Source of the DNA: Cokeromyces recurvatus
Lineage: Eukaryota > Mucoromycota > Mucoromycetes > Mucorales > Mucoraceae
Direction: 5' to 3'
DNA: 64,000 nucleotides
NCBI RefSeq assembly: GCF_025118155.1
Contig: NW_026251403.1
Span: 215,001-279,000, forward strand
Shown here one piece after another: positions 23,686 through 36,665 of this stretch (its first letter is position 1; every line of letters begins with the position of its first letter). The translations under genes and the position numbers were made by a program. Below the pieces are notes generated by a model. The model ran no database searches. It saw nothing but the letters and a program-made list of their open reading frames with translations, and was not told the DNA's origin.

Positions 23686-25370
23686 TTATGTGCAGGAACC
23701 AATTAGTTTCCAAACACCCCATGGATTATCAGTAGGACGTTCATTTTGAGTCCACCATTGAGCCTTATAGATCTTACCATTATAAGAGACAGTAGTGCCT
23801 CCGGTATAGACAAGACTAGGAGACCATGGAGGATTAGAACTACAATTGGTAGAAGAGGTAGAAGTAGGAGCATTAGAAGATGTAGTCCTTGATATTATTG
23901 TAGTAACAGAAGAAGAGGAGGAGGAAGAGGGAGAAGAAGAAAGGGTAGATGTGATGGGAGTAGGACTAGGATTATTAGAGAGTATAGGAGCAATGGCAGC
24001 AAGAAGTTCACCATTATCTTGTTCAATAGACCAAACGAAAAAACCAGCTAGACCTGTATTAAGTGCATATTGAGTCTTGATTTGAAGAGAGCTAGGATCA
24101 TCATAGGAGATAAAGACCTTTGTACTAGGGTTATATAACCAAGGTGTTTGAGTATGTTTATCAAAATTACGGATCCAAGGGGAAGCGGCAGTAGTAGGAG
24201 AGGAGAGAATACCCTCAGAACGCATGTTAGTCCATCTCCAGACACCAGAAAATGAGGATGATTCCTTTGAACAGTAAGGATTTGTCCAAGGGCCATCCAG
24301 AGAATCACCCTTTGGAGGATTAGAAGCGACTGCAGGATTGTATTGAGTTGTGGGTATATCAGAGACAAGCAAAGTTTGAGAACGACCATAAAAGGGTATA
24401 CCTGCAGCCATCTTGTTATAAGGGACACCAGCGGCTTTCCAACTTTCAATACCTTCTACGAGACCAGCGGGGTAACCCCAACCTGGGGTATTATGTAATG
24501 GAGCATTTGGACCACTTGTCGAGTTCCAGGCACCATTGACATCAAATGTCATGACATGAAAACGATCAACATAAGGGACAAAACCCGAGACATCCGTAAC
24601 TGGTGTAGCGCCACCAAAGGGGGTATTATGAACAGCCATTGTTATCTCCTTGTAGTCATTAGGGAAATTAGAATTCAAAGCCGTACGAAGTTCCTTGATA
24701 AGCGTTTGAAGATTAGCAACATCGTCATTACTGACAGCATTACAACCAGGACCCACCCCATTTGGGTATTCCCAATCAATATCAACACCATCTGTATTGT
24801 ATTTTGTGATAAAATCAATGTTCCATTTAATCCAAGCTGCACGTTTTGATTCAGATGCTGCCATAGGAGAAAATTGAGTCGAACCAGACCAACCACCAAC
24901 ACTAGCCATCACTTTAGTACCTGCAGCATGTGCCAATGAAATGAGTTTAGGAAATCCATATTGAACGTAATCTGTATTTATATAAAAAAAAAAAGAAAAA
25001 AAAAGACATTTAGTTTCTGTGTAAAAGAGACTACTATAGGATCCCTTCTACTTACCATCAAAAACACCACTGTCTTGCCAGGTTGGAGTAGTATCTGTGT
25101 TTTGAACAGCAAAAGCATAATAAACATGAGTATACTTGGAGAAATCAATCTTAGATGGAGTATATCGTCCATAAAGCCAATTCGGAAAGTAACTATATAT
25201 GTATATAATTAAGTTTATTTTTTTTCTTAATTGTGTAGGATAACTTACCCTACTAAAACCTTGTTAGAAGGAGCAGCCCGAGCAGCAAGACCGACAGGTT
25301 TAGCAGATGAAATATCCAACAAACAAAAAGCGGCAGCAGTAATTGAGACTAAGATAGTACTAAGCTTCAT
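23686..25370 (-). CDS. Secreted GH18 chitinase with C-terminal chitin-binding module
   Basis: Three exons join in frame (25370-25249, 25192-25056, 24971-23686) to 514 residues. Residues 1-23 are a signal peptide (MKLSTILVSITAAAFCLL). The GH18 barrel follows, with KVMASVGGWSGS and the catalytic DGVDIDWEYPNG, in which the final Glu is the acid/base. About residues 405-465 are a Ser/Thr-rich, probably O-glycosylated linker. The last 47 residues, WSPSLVYTGGTTVSYNGKIY then WWTQNERPTDNPWGVW, form a CBM5/12-type chitin-binding domain. The enzyme should be exported and hydrolyse chitin in the wall or in prey and substrate. All catalytic residues are present. 206 bp separate its stop from the E2 stop. 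Confidence 0.95.
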
Positions 25371-25725
25371 TGTCTTGAATTTAAAATGGAAATGTGTATA
25401 AATGTATATATTTGTTGTATAATGAAAAAAAAGAAGAAGATGAAATCGTGTTCTTGAAGTTCCTTTTTATATTAAATTGAATGTTGTTATCATGAGAATT
25501 TTGAATTCAGGGCCAAAAAAAAAGGTAACTTTTTTTTAGGGACCAATTACCATATTTTAATGCTACTTACTTCAGGGTCAAATTTTTGAAAATGTGTAAC
25601 TCGAAATAAACTTATTTTTTGCTATATTAGTATTCAACGGTATTACATGATTATTATAGTAACCATTTTATACTACATGATCATATAATCAAATGCATAA
25701 TCCTTAAGTAATAATAATAATAATA

Positions 25726-25788
<63 letters not shown>

Positions 25789-27982
25789 TCGTCTTCTATA
25801 CTCTTTAGGTCAGCTGAAATAAAAAAAAATATGCTATACAGTCTAGATAGCCTTTTGTTATCAATGTTTGTGTGAATAACAAACAAATTGATTCCGAGTA
25901 TCAAGTCAAACACTTGAACAAACTAGTTTGTCTCATTATTCATGATTTCATATGAAGCAAAGGAAAGTAAGAAAATAAAAAAAAAAAATAAACGATTGAT
26001 AAAGACATTGATTCTTATGGACTCTTTATTCATTTCTTTTCTTTTTTTTGTTGTTGTTGTTGTTTTATGAATATATTTGGGGATTTAAAGATATATAATT
26101 ACACTGTATAATAGCTATTAATCTATATCTAGACTTTACATATCACGAACGCTATATATTAATATCTTATAGCTTTTTTTTTAGAGACTAAGAAGGTAAG
26201 TATCATAATATAATAGGGTATTTTGAAAGTAAATTATGATAAAACAAATATTATATGTTTATGGGCTTGTGATTATTATATAAGAAGGCTTTTTTTTATA
26301 CACATGTCTATCTAAATGATAAGAACTAACACTTTTATTTTCTTGTTTCAAAAGTTAATATCTGATACTATTACCAAGTTTGAAATTATACTTATGCCAT
26401 GGAAGGCATGCATGTGTATTACCTTGATCGATCATTCCACGGAATCTTAATTTATGTTTCTTTTGTCTTTTATGTCATTGTATTAATATTTTTTTTTTTA
26501 TGTGTGCCTTTGGATATGATTCTAAATCTAGTTTTACGTCCTTTATTATTATAGTTTGAAAATATTTAAGCTATAATACAACATAATAAAGAGCCCTTTC
26601 ATTCATAAAAATATATGCTTTACATAAAAGAGTGTCATATCAAGACAAAAAAAAAATATTTATTTGCAAATGTCTTTTACATCACATTATTTTGTAAGCG
26701 TACTTTGCATAACGTCATTATTTGTTTTTTGTTTTTTTTTATCTTGTGGAATTCTATGTGTCCATGGAACATTTGCAAATATTTATTGCTATTGTTATTA
26801 TTATTTTAGCAGCGTACCTACTTGTAAGCTATTTCAACTTCGTATACACATTTACAATGCATTATTAAAAGACGAGACACAAAACAAGTGTATTATAAAG
26901 CAGAAAGGTAAGTATGACAATATGTAATATTGATTACATGAGTAGAGGTTTCATATATTCTAGTTTTTCTAAACAATTAAATAATAGAGGTCATCTTCTT
27001 GTCCAAATATTCTTGCATTTCCTATATTCATTTTCTTGACATACACAAAGAGTTTTAATGTGTCACTTGCTTTTAATTTTTTTTTTTTTTGATTGTGTCT
27101 TTCAAAAACAGAGCTATTCCAAGTCTATTAAATATAAAGTTAACTATTTGTATACATACAATAGAGTTAGAGCCAAGTCTGTGGAGGAATAACAGGACAG
27201 GACAGTAATTCTATTTTCTTGGCATATAAAGCAAATTTATAATCATATTGAGTAGTCAAGTAATATGTTTTAGACATTAAATATAAATAGTAAAATGATG
27301 AGTAAAAAAAAAAAAAAAAAAAATGTAATATGCATACACATCTGTATAAATTGCCGTTCTTAAGCAATTAAGCATATCTTGCTAAGAAGGTATGAAGAAT
27401 AAACCTCTATCATACGACTATTACCTTTGTTATTGCTGTAACTAGTATAATGAAGAAACGTACATGATGTGTTTAATATGCTCTATTTATAGTCGATTCA
27501 GGTCATTATACTTTTTTTTTCTTTAACGTTCAACCATGAAAGTTACTAGGAGAAAGAGTGATGCTGATATAAAAAAGATACTCAGAAAAATGATGTCAAA
27601 TAATAAGTGCATATTATATGCATTTAATTTATAATATTTTCTTATATGTACAATTTTAATAATTTTGAATCATTATTTTTCAATTTGCGACAGGTTAGTC
27701 AGATAAACTAGAACGCAGTAAGAGGCCCTATAACAAATGTGCATTGAAAAAAGAAAAAGACGATGATAGTTTATTGTATTTTATACTTGCAGAAAAGCAA
27801 GAAAAAAAAAAGATAGAGTATACATATTAAAAGAAAAAGGGGCAAAAATGTTTATTATTTATTATTATTATATTATGTAAAGAGTATTTTATTGCTATTA
27901 TGAATCATAAAAAGTTCCAGCTTTTTATTTAATTCTACATGCACATCTGTACAAGAAATTTTTTATTATTTCTTCCCTAGAT
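25371..27982. other. Long AT-rich intergenic region
   Basis: It contains a T run of more than 50 bases at 25731-25782 and other homopolymers. Apart from the short ORF at 26399-26554 I see nothing convincing. Open frames around 26615-26927 and 27167-27367 are low complexity. Confidence 0.45.
26399..26554 (+). CDS. Possible small membrane protein
   Basis: A 51-codon ORF starts MEGMHVYYLDRSFHGILIYV and continues as one hydrophobic segment (VFYVIVLIFFFLCV), ending VLRPLLL. Codons are more balanced than in neighbouring frames, but the region is AT-rich and a chance ORF is quite possible. No family recognised. Confidence 0.2.
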   Translation: MEGMHVYYLDRSFHGILIYVSFVFYVIVLIFFFLCVPLDMILNLVLRPLLL

Positions 27983-28480
27983 TTAAGCGGCAGTGCATGG
28001 AGTAAGACTTGTTTTAATCGTTCGCGATGGATATTGTTCTAATAAAGCTTCAAATTCTAACGATTTCTCAGAAAGTGTAGATTTTGGTGACAGAGAAGAG
28101 GATGATTTGTTATTAGATTTTAAAGGGAAAAAACTGATAAATTTGATTAGTGGTTTAGACTTTGCTTTACTTGAAGTCATAATGTCAGGAATTGATAGTT
28201 GAGAATGAGTTCTCGTAATAGAGGGCCTTCTTTGTCGTGTAAATAATGAAGTAATTGACCTTGATCTAGAATGAGTTGATGATGGTTTTTTCGCATTTTC
28301 GTTTGTTTCTACAAGTTCCTTTTCTGAGGCATAATTTTCTGTTTTTGTTACTGCCATCATAGATCGATCACTTTCGCTTGTTTTTTTGCGTAACAAGGGT
28401 GGGTATGACTCTAAACCCATAATTGGAAGTGATCTTGAAGAAGCTGATGATGATTTTAAGGGCTCACTTTCTACTAACAT
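27983..28480 (-). CDS. Serine-rich protein of unknown function
   Basis: An intact single-exon ORF of 165 codons. The protein is Ser/Lys-rich and largely disordered, with basic phosphorylation-type motifs (SRSRSITSLFTRQRRPSITR). A more structured C-terminus, SLEFEALLEQYPSRTIKTSL, ends in SLTPCTAA. I do not recognise the family; the C-terminal block could be a conserved short module. The coding sequence is clearly less AT-rich than its surroundings, and the frame has no stops over 500 bp, which supports it as a gene. An A-rich minisatellite lies directly upstream. Confidence 0.6.
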   Translation of the reverse strand: MLVESEPLKSSSASSRSLPIMGLESYPPLLRKKTSESDRSMMAVTKTENYASEKELVETNENAKKPSSTHSRSRSITSLFTRQRRPSITRTHSQLSIPDIMTSSKAKSKPLIKFISFFPLKSNNKSSSSLSPKSTLSEKSLEFEALLEQYPSRTIKTSLTPCTAA

Positions 28481-28500
28481 GATATTGGATATATTGAAAA

Positions 28501-28700
28501 TGAAGTAAAAATAAATAAAAAGATAAAAAAATAAAAATAAAAAAAATAAAAATAAAAAAAATAAAAATAAAAAAAATAAAAATAAAAAAATAAAAATAAA
28601 AAAAATAAAAATAAAAAAATAAAAAAAATAAAAATAAAAAAAATAAAAATAAATAAGAATAAAAATAAAAAAGAATAAAAATAAAAAAGAAAAAAGAAAT
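28501..28700. repeat. A-rich minisatellite
   Basis: Tandem repetition of AAAAATAAAAATAAAAAAAT-type units over about 200 bp directly upstream of the Ser-rich gene, with slight unit-length variation. It is probably a slippage product. Confidence 0.8.
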
Positions 28701-29897
28701 ATATTTATTTATTTATTTATTTTAAGAACTAAAGAGTAGTAGCAATAAGCTCTATTTTTATAATATTTATTTTCAGACAGGTTTTAATAATTCCCTTTAT
28801 TTTAAAACTAGCAACCCGCGTGCACTAATTTTTTTTTTTTTAACTTATTTTTCTTATAAAAGAAACCATAAGCTTTTATATTGAAATAAATAATTATAAA
28901 GAAGCATAGACCAGTAACGAAGTTAACTAAAAAGACATTATCAATTATTTTTTTTTCTTTAATAAAAAAAAAGTAAAGAAAAGAAAAGAAAAGCGTAGAA
29001 ACATCGTGTGTTATGACATTTGAGACATAATGAGCGATCGTGTAAATAAAAGGCTCCTAATTTTTTTTTTTTTGTACCTTTTATTTTATGGTAAAAGACT
29101 TGTTTTTTTTGAAATATGTGAGAATACAAACAATAAAAATGACTACCTTTGTAAAATACCTTGTGGGGGTGGTATGTATTTTTTTTTTTTTTTTTACATG
29201 TATATAGCAGGTATTTTTATTTCTTTTTTGGAGACACGTTGCTGAATATACCAGGATATAATATATAATTTATATTAAATTTTATACATTTTTGGAAATT
29301 TTGATTTAGATTTTTTAGTAAATAGCGTGTTGTTGTAATGCTTAATATCGTTGCCAATAAAAAACCGTTTACCGGAATCACCTTATTATATAATAATACC
29401 CTTTTTTTTTGTATATATATTAAACAGGTATAGCTAAACTCTACTATCCTATCCTAATGTCCTGAATTAGATCTATGTGTATTTATACTATATATGTATA
29501 TACCTTTACTTCTGTCCCTACTGTAATGTAATTTCTGGTTATATCTTGGACGATTTTTATTTTTTCGCTACAATAGTATTTGAAACACGACCATAGTTTG
29601 CTAATAGTAATTAAAGAGTTTAAAATAGAGGCCAAATTTTAATAATAAAGGCTTAAATAGAACGCTAATAATACTAATAAGAACTTTACCATCAAAAATG
29701 TCAAAGAAATCATAAGTCGAGCAGATTATTATATTGTGTGGTTTTTTTTTTCAAGAGTATGCAACAAGCTAAAAACTCTTTACAAATGAATAAAAATTCT
29801 TATATTCTTTCTAAATGTTGATGGTATATCTCCTAAAAGTATTGGATAAAAGATATACCTAATGTATTCTGAGACTTTATTCTCTTTCCATTTATCC

Positions 29898-29954
<57 letters not shown>

Positions 29955-30386
29955 CTCATCAAAGAAACAAGCATTCCAAGTATATCAAGTATTCATCTAT
30001 TAAGCAAATTCTATGGTTTATTCGACGTTATAAACTTAAAAAGTAGAAATTTTGCATCAGATAACAACAACTATACAAAGAAGGTCAAAATCAAGAAGCA
30101 ATAATGTATATCTTTAAATGCAATATTCATATAATATAGATTAGATATCAAGAAAAGAGCGGTCACCTTCCTTTAACATGATGATATATTAACCTTAAAC
30201 TAGAAAGGAAAATGTGGGGAGATGCAGATTTATAGGGGTAATATAAGCAAAATCATTGATTGCTGTCGTACATAATGTGGGAAATCAGAACTTAAAACTC
30301 ATTTTATAAATATTTGATAAGTCTATTTTCTTTTTTTTTTTCCTCTTTGAATACATACATACAAAATAAAATAAAATAAAAGAGAG
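28701..30386. other. Intergenic, AT-rich
   Basis: No gene recognised. A T run of about 50 bases lies at 29901-29952; shorter T runs occur elsewhere. The frames at 29030-29245 and 29862-30104 are poly-Phe low complexity. Confidence 0.45.
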
Positions 30387-31221
30387 ATGACTACACCAAG
30401 CAGAAGATTAGAAGTAATTAAACATCATCTTAATCCAAATGATAAGCCTCACTTTGAAACATGTAAAATCTTAAAAGCATGCTTTAACTAGCAAAAAGAA
30501 AAAGAAAGAAAAAAAAAAGTAACGTTATAATATAGTACACATGAATAGAAAATCAGACGAGGTACCATATGTATCAAAATTAGATCCTTTGAGTTTTCTT
30601 TTACGAAGTGCTATGGTGCATACTCATAAAACAGCCATTATTCATCGAGAACAATCATATAGTTATTTACAATTCTCTGAAAGAGTTAGAGCACTTGCAA
30701 ATGTACTCATTCATACTTTTAACGTTAAACCAGGTGATCGTGTTGGTATTCTTTGTCAGAATATTCCATCTTTTATAGAAGCACAATATGCTGTACCTGC
30801 TATTGGTGCCATAACAGTACCTATGAATACAAAGCTTGCTGCAAAGGAAATAGAGTATGTCAGTGAGCATTCAGGTGTATCGGTACTGATTGTACAGCAG
30901 GAGTTACTAAATAGAGTCACGGAAAAGATCAGATCATCTGTCAAGTTAATTCAGGTAGCTGATTCAAATGATCCTAATACAGATCCTTACGAAATATTAT
31001 TATCAAATACTGATAAACGTTTATCATGGAATGACTTACCAAGATCTCGCGATGAAAATGATCTTATTTCAATTAATTATACATCTGGTTCTACGGGTAA
31101 ACCAAAGGGCGTCATGGTATCCTTTCGTGGAGCCTATATGATGGCACTTGGGATGGCTGTTCATGTAAAACTCGCAGTAGATACTGTCTATTTATGGACT
31201 TTACCCATGTTTCATTGTAAC

Positions 31222-31268
<47 letters not shown>

Positions 31269-32652
31269 TCAATAAATTCATATTTATAATAAGGGGAGAA
31301 GGTTTTTATCCTAAATTTAACTCAACTCATCTATCTATTAATGCTTAAGGATGGGGATTTCCTTGGGCAATCGTAGCTGTAGGAGGAACTCAAGTTATGT
31401 TGAATAAAATAGATTATACACTTATTTGGAAATTATTAAAGAAGCATGGAATTACACATTACAATGGTGCTCCTACCGTTCAAAATGAAATTTGTAACCA
31501 TGAAGATGCTACTCGATTAAATCATCCTGTATATGCTTATAGTGGAGGTTAGAATAGATATATTTATTTATTTTTCAAGTGAAAAAAAACTAAACTAAAC
31601 TATACGGATAGGTTCGGCTTTACCGAGTGTATTAATTAAACGTATGGAAGCCTTGAATCTTATACCTACACAAGTCTATGGACTTACTGAAACTTATGGA
31701 CCTGCAGTCTTTACTTATGATCATCATACTTTATCTGATTACACAGAAGAAGAACAATATAAGCTTTTGGCTAGACCTGGATTTAATATTATTACTTCAG
31801 ATGAAGTTCGAGTTTTGAATGTCAATACTGCTCAAGATGTAAAGCCAAATGGTAAAGAGATTGGTGAGATTTGCTTTACTGGGAATCTTGTGATGAGAGG
31901 ATATTATAAAAATCCTGAAGAAACTAAAAAGGCCTTTAGAAATGGTGTTTACTGGACGGGGGACCTTGCTGTTAGACATCCTGATGGCTCTATTGAAATT
32001 GTAGATCGTAGTAAAGATGTTATTGTTTCTGGTGGTGAAAATATTAGTTCTATAGAAGTTGAAAGTGTAATCCTTGAACTAGATGAAATATCCGAATGGT
32101 AAATGCTCTTTATATATGTATATAAAGTTTTAAAATGATTAACAAAGAAGATAATGATAGCGCTATTGTTGCTGGTCCTGATGATAGATGGGGTGAAAGA
32201 CCAGTTGCCTATATTGTGCTTAAAAAGAATAGAATTTTAGATGCTCGATCAGTTATTAACCATTGTCGAAAGTGTTTAGCAGGTTATAAGGTATATAAAT
32301 AAAACTAAATATTTAATATTATAATCTTATTTAATAATAACAAAAAAAAAATGTAGTGTCCAGACAGAATCATTTTCATTCATGATATTCCCAAAACAAG
32401 GTAAGTAACCTACTATCGTCATTCAAAGATTACGTGTATTGATAGCTTTTATTATATAATACACGCATATATATATGTACATAATAGTACAGGTAAGGTT
32501 TTCTTTTTATTCTTGAGGAGAGGGGGGGGGAAACAAAACTGCCACTCATTCATAAATAAACTAACTAACTGTTTCCATTTTATATAGGAAAAGTACAAAA
32601 GTTCAAATTACGAGAAAGTTTGTGGGCCAATTACAAGAAGAGAGTAAACTAA
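30387..32652 (+). CDS. Acyl-CoA ligase (AMP-binding, ANL superfamily) with a 5-nt micro-exon
   Basis: Eight exons join in frame: 30387-30462, 30536-31222, 31350-31547, 31612-32098, 32161-32290, 32357-32400, 32488-32492 and 32588-32652, giving 563 residues. Motifs in order: P-loop YTSGSTGKPKGVM, FHCNGWGFPW, YGLTETYGP, YWTGDLAVRHPDGS, the hinge DRSKDVIVSGGENISSIEVE and the C-terminal catalytic PKTSTGKVQKFKLRE with its Lys. The 5-base exon TACAG is required to encode the S-T-G of that last motif. The first exon (MTTPSRRLEVIK) is less certain; the safe alternative start is ATG 30541. The family activates carboxylic acids to acyl-CoA via acyl-AMP; the sequence looks like the medium-chain/AAE type. 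There is no PTS1 peroxisomal tail (it ends RVN). Intron 2 begins GT followed by about 43 A. Confidence 0.88.
32488..32492 (+). other. 5-nt micro-exon of the acyl-CoA ligase gene
   Basis: The five bases TACAG are bordered by ATAATAG on the left and GTAAGG on the right. Joined as AG|TACAG|GA they restore S-T-G of the family motif PKTSTGK. Skipping them shifts the frame. Confidence 0.75.
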
Positions 32653-33259
32653 TAAAGTACATTTTATTCATCTTTATAAATAAATCTATAATGCATACGG
32701 GTTTTTTTTTCTTTCCTTTTTTTTTTAGAGTTATCTTTGCCTTAAAATTCTGACTATCATATCATTTCTTTTATGAGTAATAATAGAGAAGAAGACAACA
32801 TAAGATGTAGTTGAATTTATAGAAACTTCTTCTACAATGTGTATGTTCTTTTATAAATATTTCAAATAGCATCTATTGTACCCATTGTCTTTGGTTCAAT
32901 TGTTTCTTTAGCATTTACAAGTTCTTTGAAACTGTTGATATCCCATGGTATATTTCCAGTTTTTATATAGCGTAGCATCTATACAAGATAATATTAAGTT
33001 CAAGTAACTTGCTGATTTGTTTTAAAAGAATACAGCGATTATATTATTGTAATGAAGTTGCTTGAATAAGAGATGAATTACAAGTCAGATAAAGTTTCAG
33101 ATAAATTTTTTATTTTATTTTATTTTTGTATTTAAAATAAAAAAAAAAGGGTTCTTTATTATTTACCTAATTTCTTTTGTTTGTTATTTATTAAATACAT
33201 TTATTTATATTCATATATTTTATTTTTTCTTGATTAAAACAAAATAAAAATAAGTCAAT
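32653..33259. other. Intergenic with one short minus-strand ORF
   Basis: AT-rich flank between the ligase gene and the small membrane-protein gene. It contains the short ORF listed at 32862-32978; nothing else is seen. Confidence 0.4.
32862..32978 (-). CDS. Possible tiny gene or terminal exon
   Basis: 38 codons (MLRYIKTGNIPWDINSFKEL, ending TMGTIDAI) with coding-like composition, directly preceded by TTGTATAG, which looks like a 3' splice site. It could be the last exon of a minus-strand gene whose earlier exon I did not find, or a remnant. The family is not recognised. Confidence 0.3.
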   Translation of the reverse strand: MLRYIKTGNIPWDINSFKELVNAKETIEPKTMGTIDAI

Positions 33260-33312
33260 ATGAACGATTCCTTGCAGCAACAGCAAGCAGGTAATAATTG
33301 ATTATTGTTATT

Positions 33313-33362
<50 letters not shown>

Positions 33363-34026
33363 AAGAAAAAGTTTCTTACAAAAAGAAGTTCTATTATCAT
33401 AGTTCCACAGCAGCATTCAAATGCTACAGCACAACATAATAATGAAGCATCTAGGTCTCCACCTGCTCCACCTCCATCCTATTATGAAAATACAGCTTCA
33501 TCAAATAACATGCATAATCTACCAGGACAAATATATTATCAACCACCACCTCAGACTGCAACATACCCACCTCCTCCTATTCAGCAATTATCTGAACAAC
33601 CAGCTAGTAGAAGTCGTGTTATTGAATTTTATTCACCACAAGATAATCGAAAGCTTGCAATTACAAGACGTTTAACTTCCTGTTTTTGTTGTGTAATTAT
33701 TCTTGCTATTATTATTGGCTTAATAGCTGGATTAACTAGACAGCGTCGCAATAACAGATACTGTGAATGGTAAGCATTCTATTTTATCAAACAAGACAAG
33801 AAATCTTTAAACTAACATAGAGTTTTATTTTATATGTATATATATATATATAAAAAAAAAAGCCAAACAGACTCGGATTGCGTTAGTTTATATGGTATAA
33901 AAAAAAAAAAAAGAAAAAAAAAAAGATAAAAAGCTAAAGCTAAAAAAAATTGACTTCTCAACTTTATGATTAGGTCCGGGAGTTTATTGTTATCAAAATT
34001 GTGATTGCGCTACCAGATATCTTTAA
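33260..34026 (+). CDS. Small Pro-rich membrane protein with Cys-rich tail
   Basis: Four exons join in frame (33260-33290, 33403-33769, 33863-33894, 33974-34026) to 160 residues. The N-terminal half is Gln/Pro/Tyr-rich (PPAPPPSYYEN, PPPQTATYPPPPIQQL). One membrane segment (CFCCVIILAIIIGLIAGL) is followed by a basic stop-transfer RQRRNNR. The last two small exons add a tail with spaced cysteines (YCECQTDSDC, GVYCYQNCDC). Without them the frame stops right after CEW at 33773. The topology suggests a single-pass protein with a disulfide-rich outer tail. No family recognised; similar small proteins exist in Mucoromycota only as far as I can infer. The first intron holds a T run of more than 40 bases. 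Confidence 0.7.
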
Positions 34027-34194
34027 TGTACATAATAAATTTCAACTGACATAATTAAAAAAAAATGAATTTTTGACATTTTCATTTTATGGCTATTATG
34101 GAATGAACTATTTCATTCCAACATGCTAAATTCTATAACTGATGAACTCAAAATGAAGAAAGTTCATACTAATTTCACTCAAATTAATATCTAT

Positions 34195-34240
<46 letters not shown>

Positions 34241-34266
34241 TCTTTTCTATATATAATTTATTATTG

Positions 34267-36665
34267 TTATTTCTTAAGTGACTTGAGTTTACCCTCTATC
34301 AACATGTGTGCTGACTGAGGAGCAAACTTTTTAATAGCGGCAATCAATTCAGGGAATCTTAAGGGCTTGGTAACATATTCATCCTAGAATGGTATTTTAT
34401 AAATATAAAAGTTAGTACGTACATAGACATATATACTTCTTTATATTATTTACCATGCCAGCTTGTAGACATTTTTCTCTATCTCCAATCATAGCATGTG
34501 CTGTTAATGCAATAATAGGTATATGCGAATTGTTCAAATTCCTTTCAATTTCACGAATCTTTTGTGTCGCTTCAAAACCTCCCATAACAGGCATTTGTAC
34601 ATCCATCAAGATTAAATCAAAATTTTGCGATTCATACGCTTCTACAGCTAATTTACCATTAGCTACTACTTTAACATGATGTCCAAACTTTTCCAAAATT
34701 CGAACTGCAAGTTTTTGGTTAACATCATTATCTTCTGCTAATAAAATTTCTAAAGGTACTGATTTAGAGGCATCACTAGGAAGTGCTGCATGACTTTCTA
34801 AAGCAGGAAGAAGAACGGCAACTATGTCTGCAAGGTTAGCCGGTGTGTTAATATAACCTGTAATGCCCAAATCAATGCAAAGTTTCATATTTAAAAGATG
34901 AACTTCTGGAGCAATAAGAACAATAGGTGTATAACGAAGTGGGATAATTTCTCTAATTTTTTCTGCTAATGTCATTTTATCAATGATAACTGTATCAAAG
35001 AAAGGTGCATGTTTAATCTTGCTAGAATTGGCATTCGCAACTCTTGCTGCCTCTTCAATATTACTAACACGATAAGGCTTCAATCCAAGCGATGTTACTT
35101 TATTCAAGACCTCTGTCTGATCATTCATAGTATCTAAAAACAAAACTCTTCTATTACGGAATTGACGTATCTTATCAAAAACTTCTTTTTGCTGAAGATC
35201 ATATCTAAGAAGATTGACTGTGAAATAGAATTCAGATCCTTTTCCATATTTTGACTCAACCCATAAATCACCACCCATTAGCTGTACAAGGTGTCTAGAG
35301 ATAGATAAACCTAATCCAGTACCACCATATTCTCGACTACCATATCATATCATATTTAAAATAATAAATAAATAAATATAAAGTATATAGTATTTAACTA
35401 AACTTACGTAGTGCTTCCATCTGCTTGACAAAAAGTATCAAATATAACATTCAATTTATCCTCTTGGATGCCAATACCAGTATCACTTACACAAAACTCT
35501 AATGTAACAGTATTATCTTCCATACGAACAGCTCGTGTACGAAGAACAACCTCGCCTTGTGTAGTAAATTTCACTGCATTGCCAATCAAATTTGTAATGA
35601 CTTGTCGTAAACGAAGTGGATCACCGATTAATTGATCCGGAATAAGCTGATCAACATGGTATATGAGGTCAAGCTTTTTCTGATTCGCTTTTACTGCTAA
35701 TGTCTTCAGAACACTAAAGACAGCGGAGCGTAATGAGAAAGGAATGGATTCAATTGTCATTCGACCCGCTTCAATCTTTGAAATATCCAAAATATCATCT
35801 ATGATCGTTAGCAAACTATTTGCTAAACTAGAAACAATCATCAAATTCTCTCTTTGTTGTCTATTCAACTCAGTTTCAAGTGTAAGCGATGTCATACCAA
35901 TAATACCGTTCATAGGGGTTCGAATTTCATGACTCATATTAGCTAGAAATTCGCTCTTGGATCTATTCGCTAATTCAGCAGCTTCTCGAGCCAATCTATT
36001 CTTTTGAATAGCATCGCGAAGAGAGCCAACCATTTGATTAATTTTGGTTTTTAAAGAATCCATTTCACCAGAAGCTTCAACTGTGATGAGACGAGAAAAG
36101 TCATTTTCAGTAGCAGCAGCAGAAATTTGAGCAAACGCACGCACTTGGGTGGTTAAATTAGAAGCCATTGTATTGACATTACTTGTAATATCACGCCATA
36201 AGCCTTCAATATCCTTAACTTGAGCTTGGACTCCTAATTTACCTTCAGTACCTACTTCTTTAGCTACGCGTGTGACTTCAGAGGCAAATGAGCTTAATTG
36301 GTCTACCATCGTATTAATTGTATTTTTCAATTCAGCAATTTCACCGTGGACTTCAACTTCAATTTTTTTGCTAAGATCACCTTGTGCTACAGCTTTACAA
36401 ACTGCAGCAATAGCTCTAAGCTGATCAGTCAGGTTGCTTGCCATAAGATTTACATTATCTGTTAGATCTTTCCAAGTACCATCAACACCAACAATTGTCG
36501 CTTGACCACCAAGTATACCTTCAGTACCAACTTCTCGAGCAACTCGAGTAACCTCTGCAGCGAACACACGTAATTGATCCACCATATCATTTACAGTTTC
36601 CCTAATAGTAATAATAATAATAATAATGATTAGAAAAAATAAATAAACAGGAGATATACATAGAT

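Noticed and set aside
23846..24073. Plus-strand Glu-rich ORF
   Set aside because: Antisense shadow of the Ser/Thr linker of the chitinase.
29862..30104. ORF with a long poly-Phe run
   Set aside because: Translation of a T homopolymer; no coding signal beyond it.
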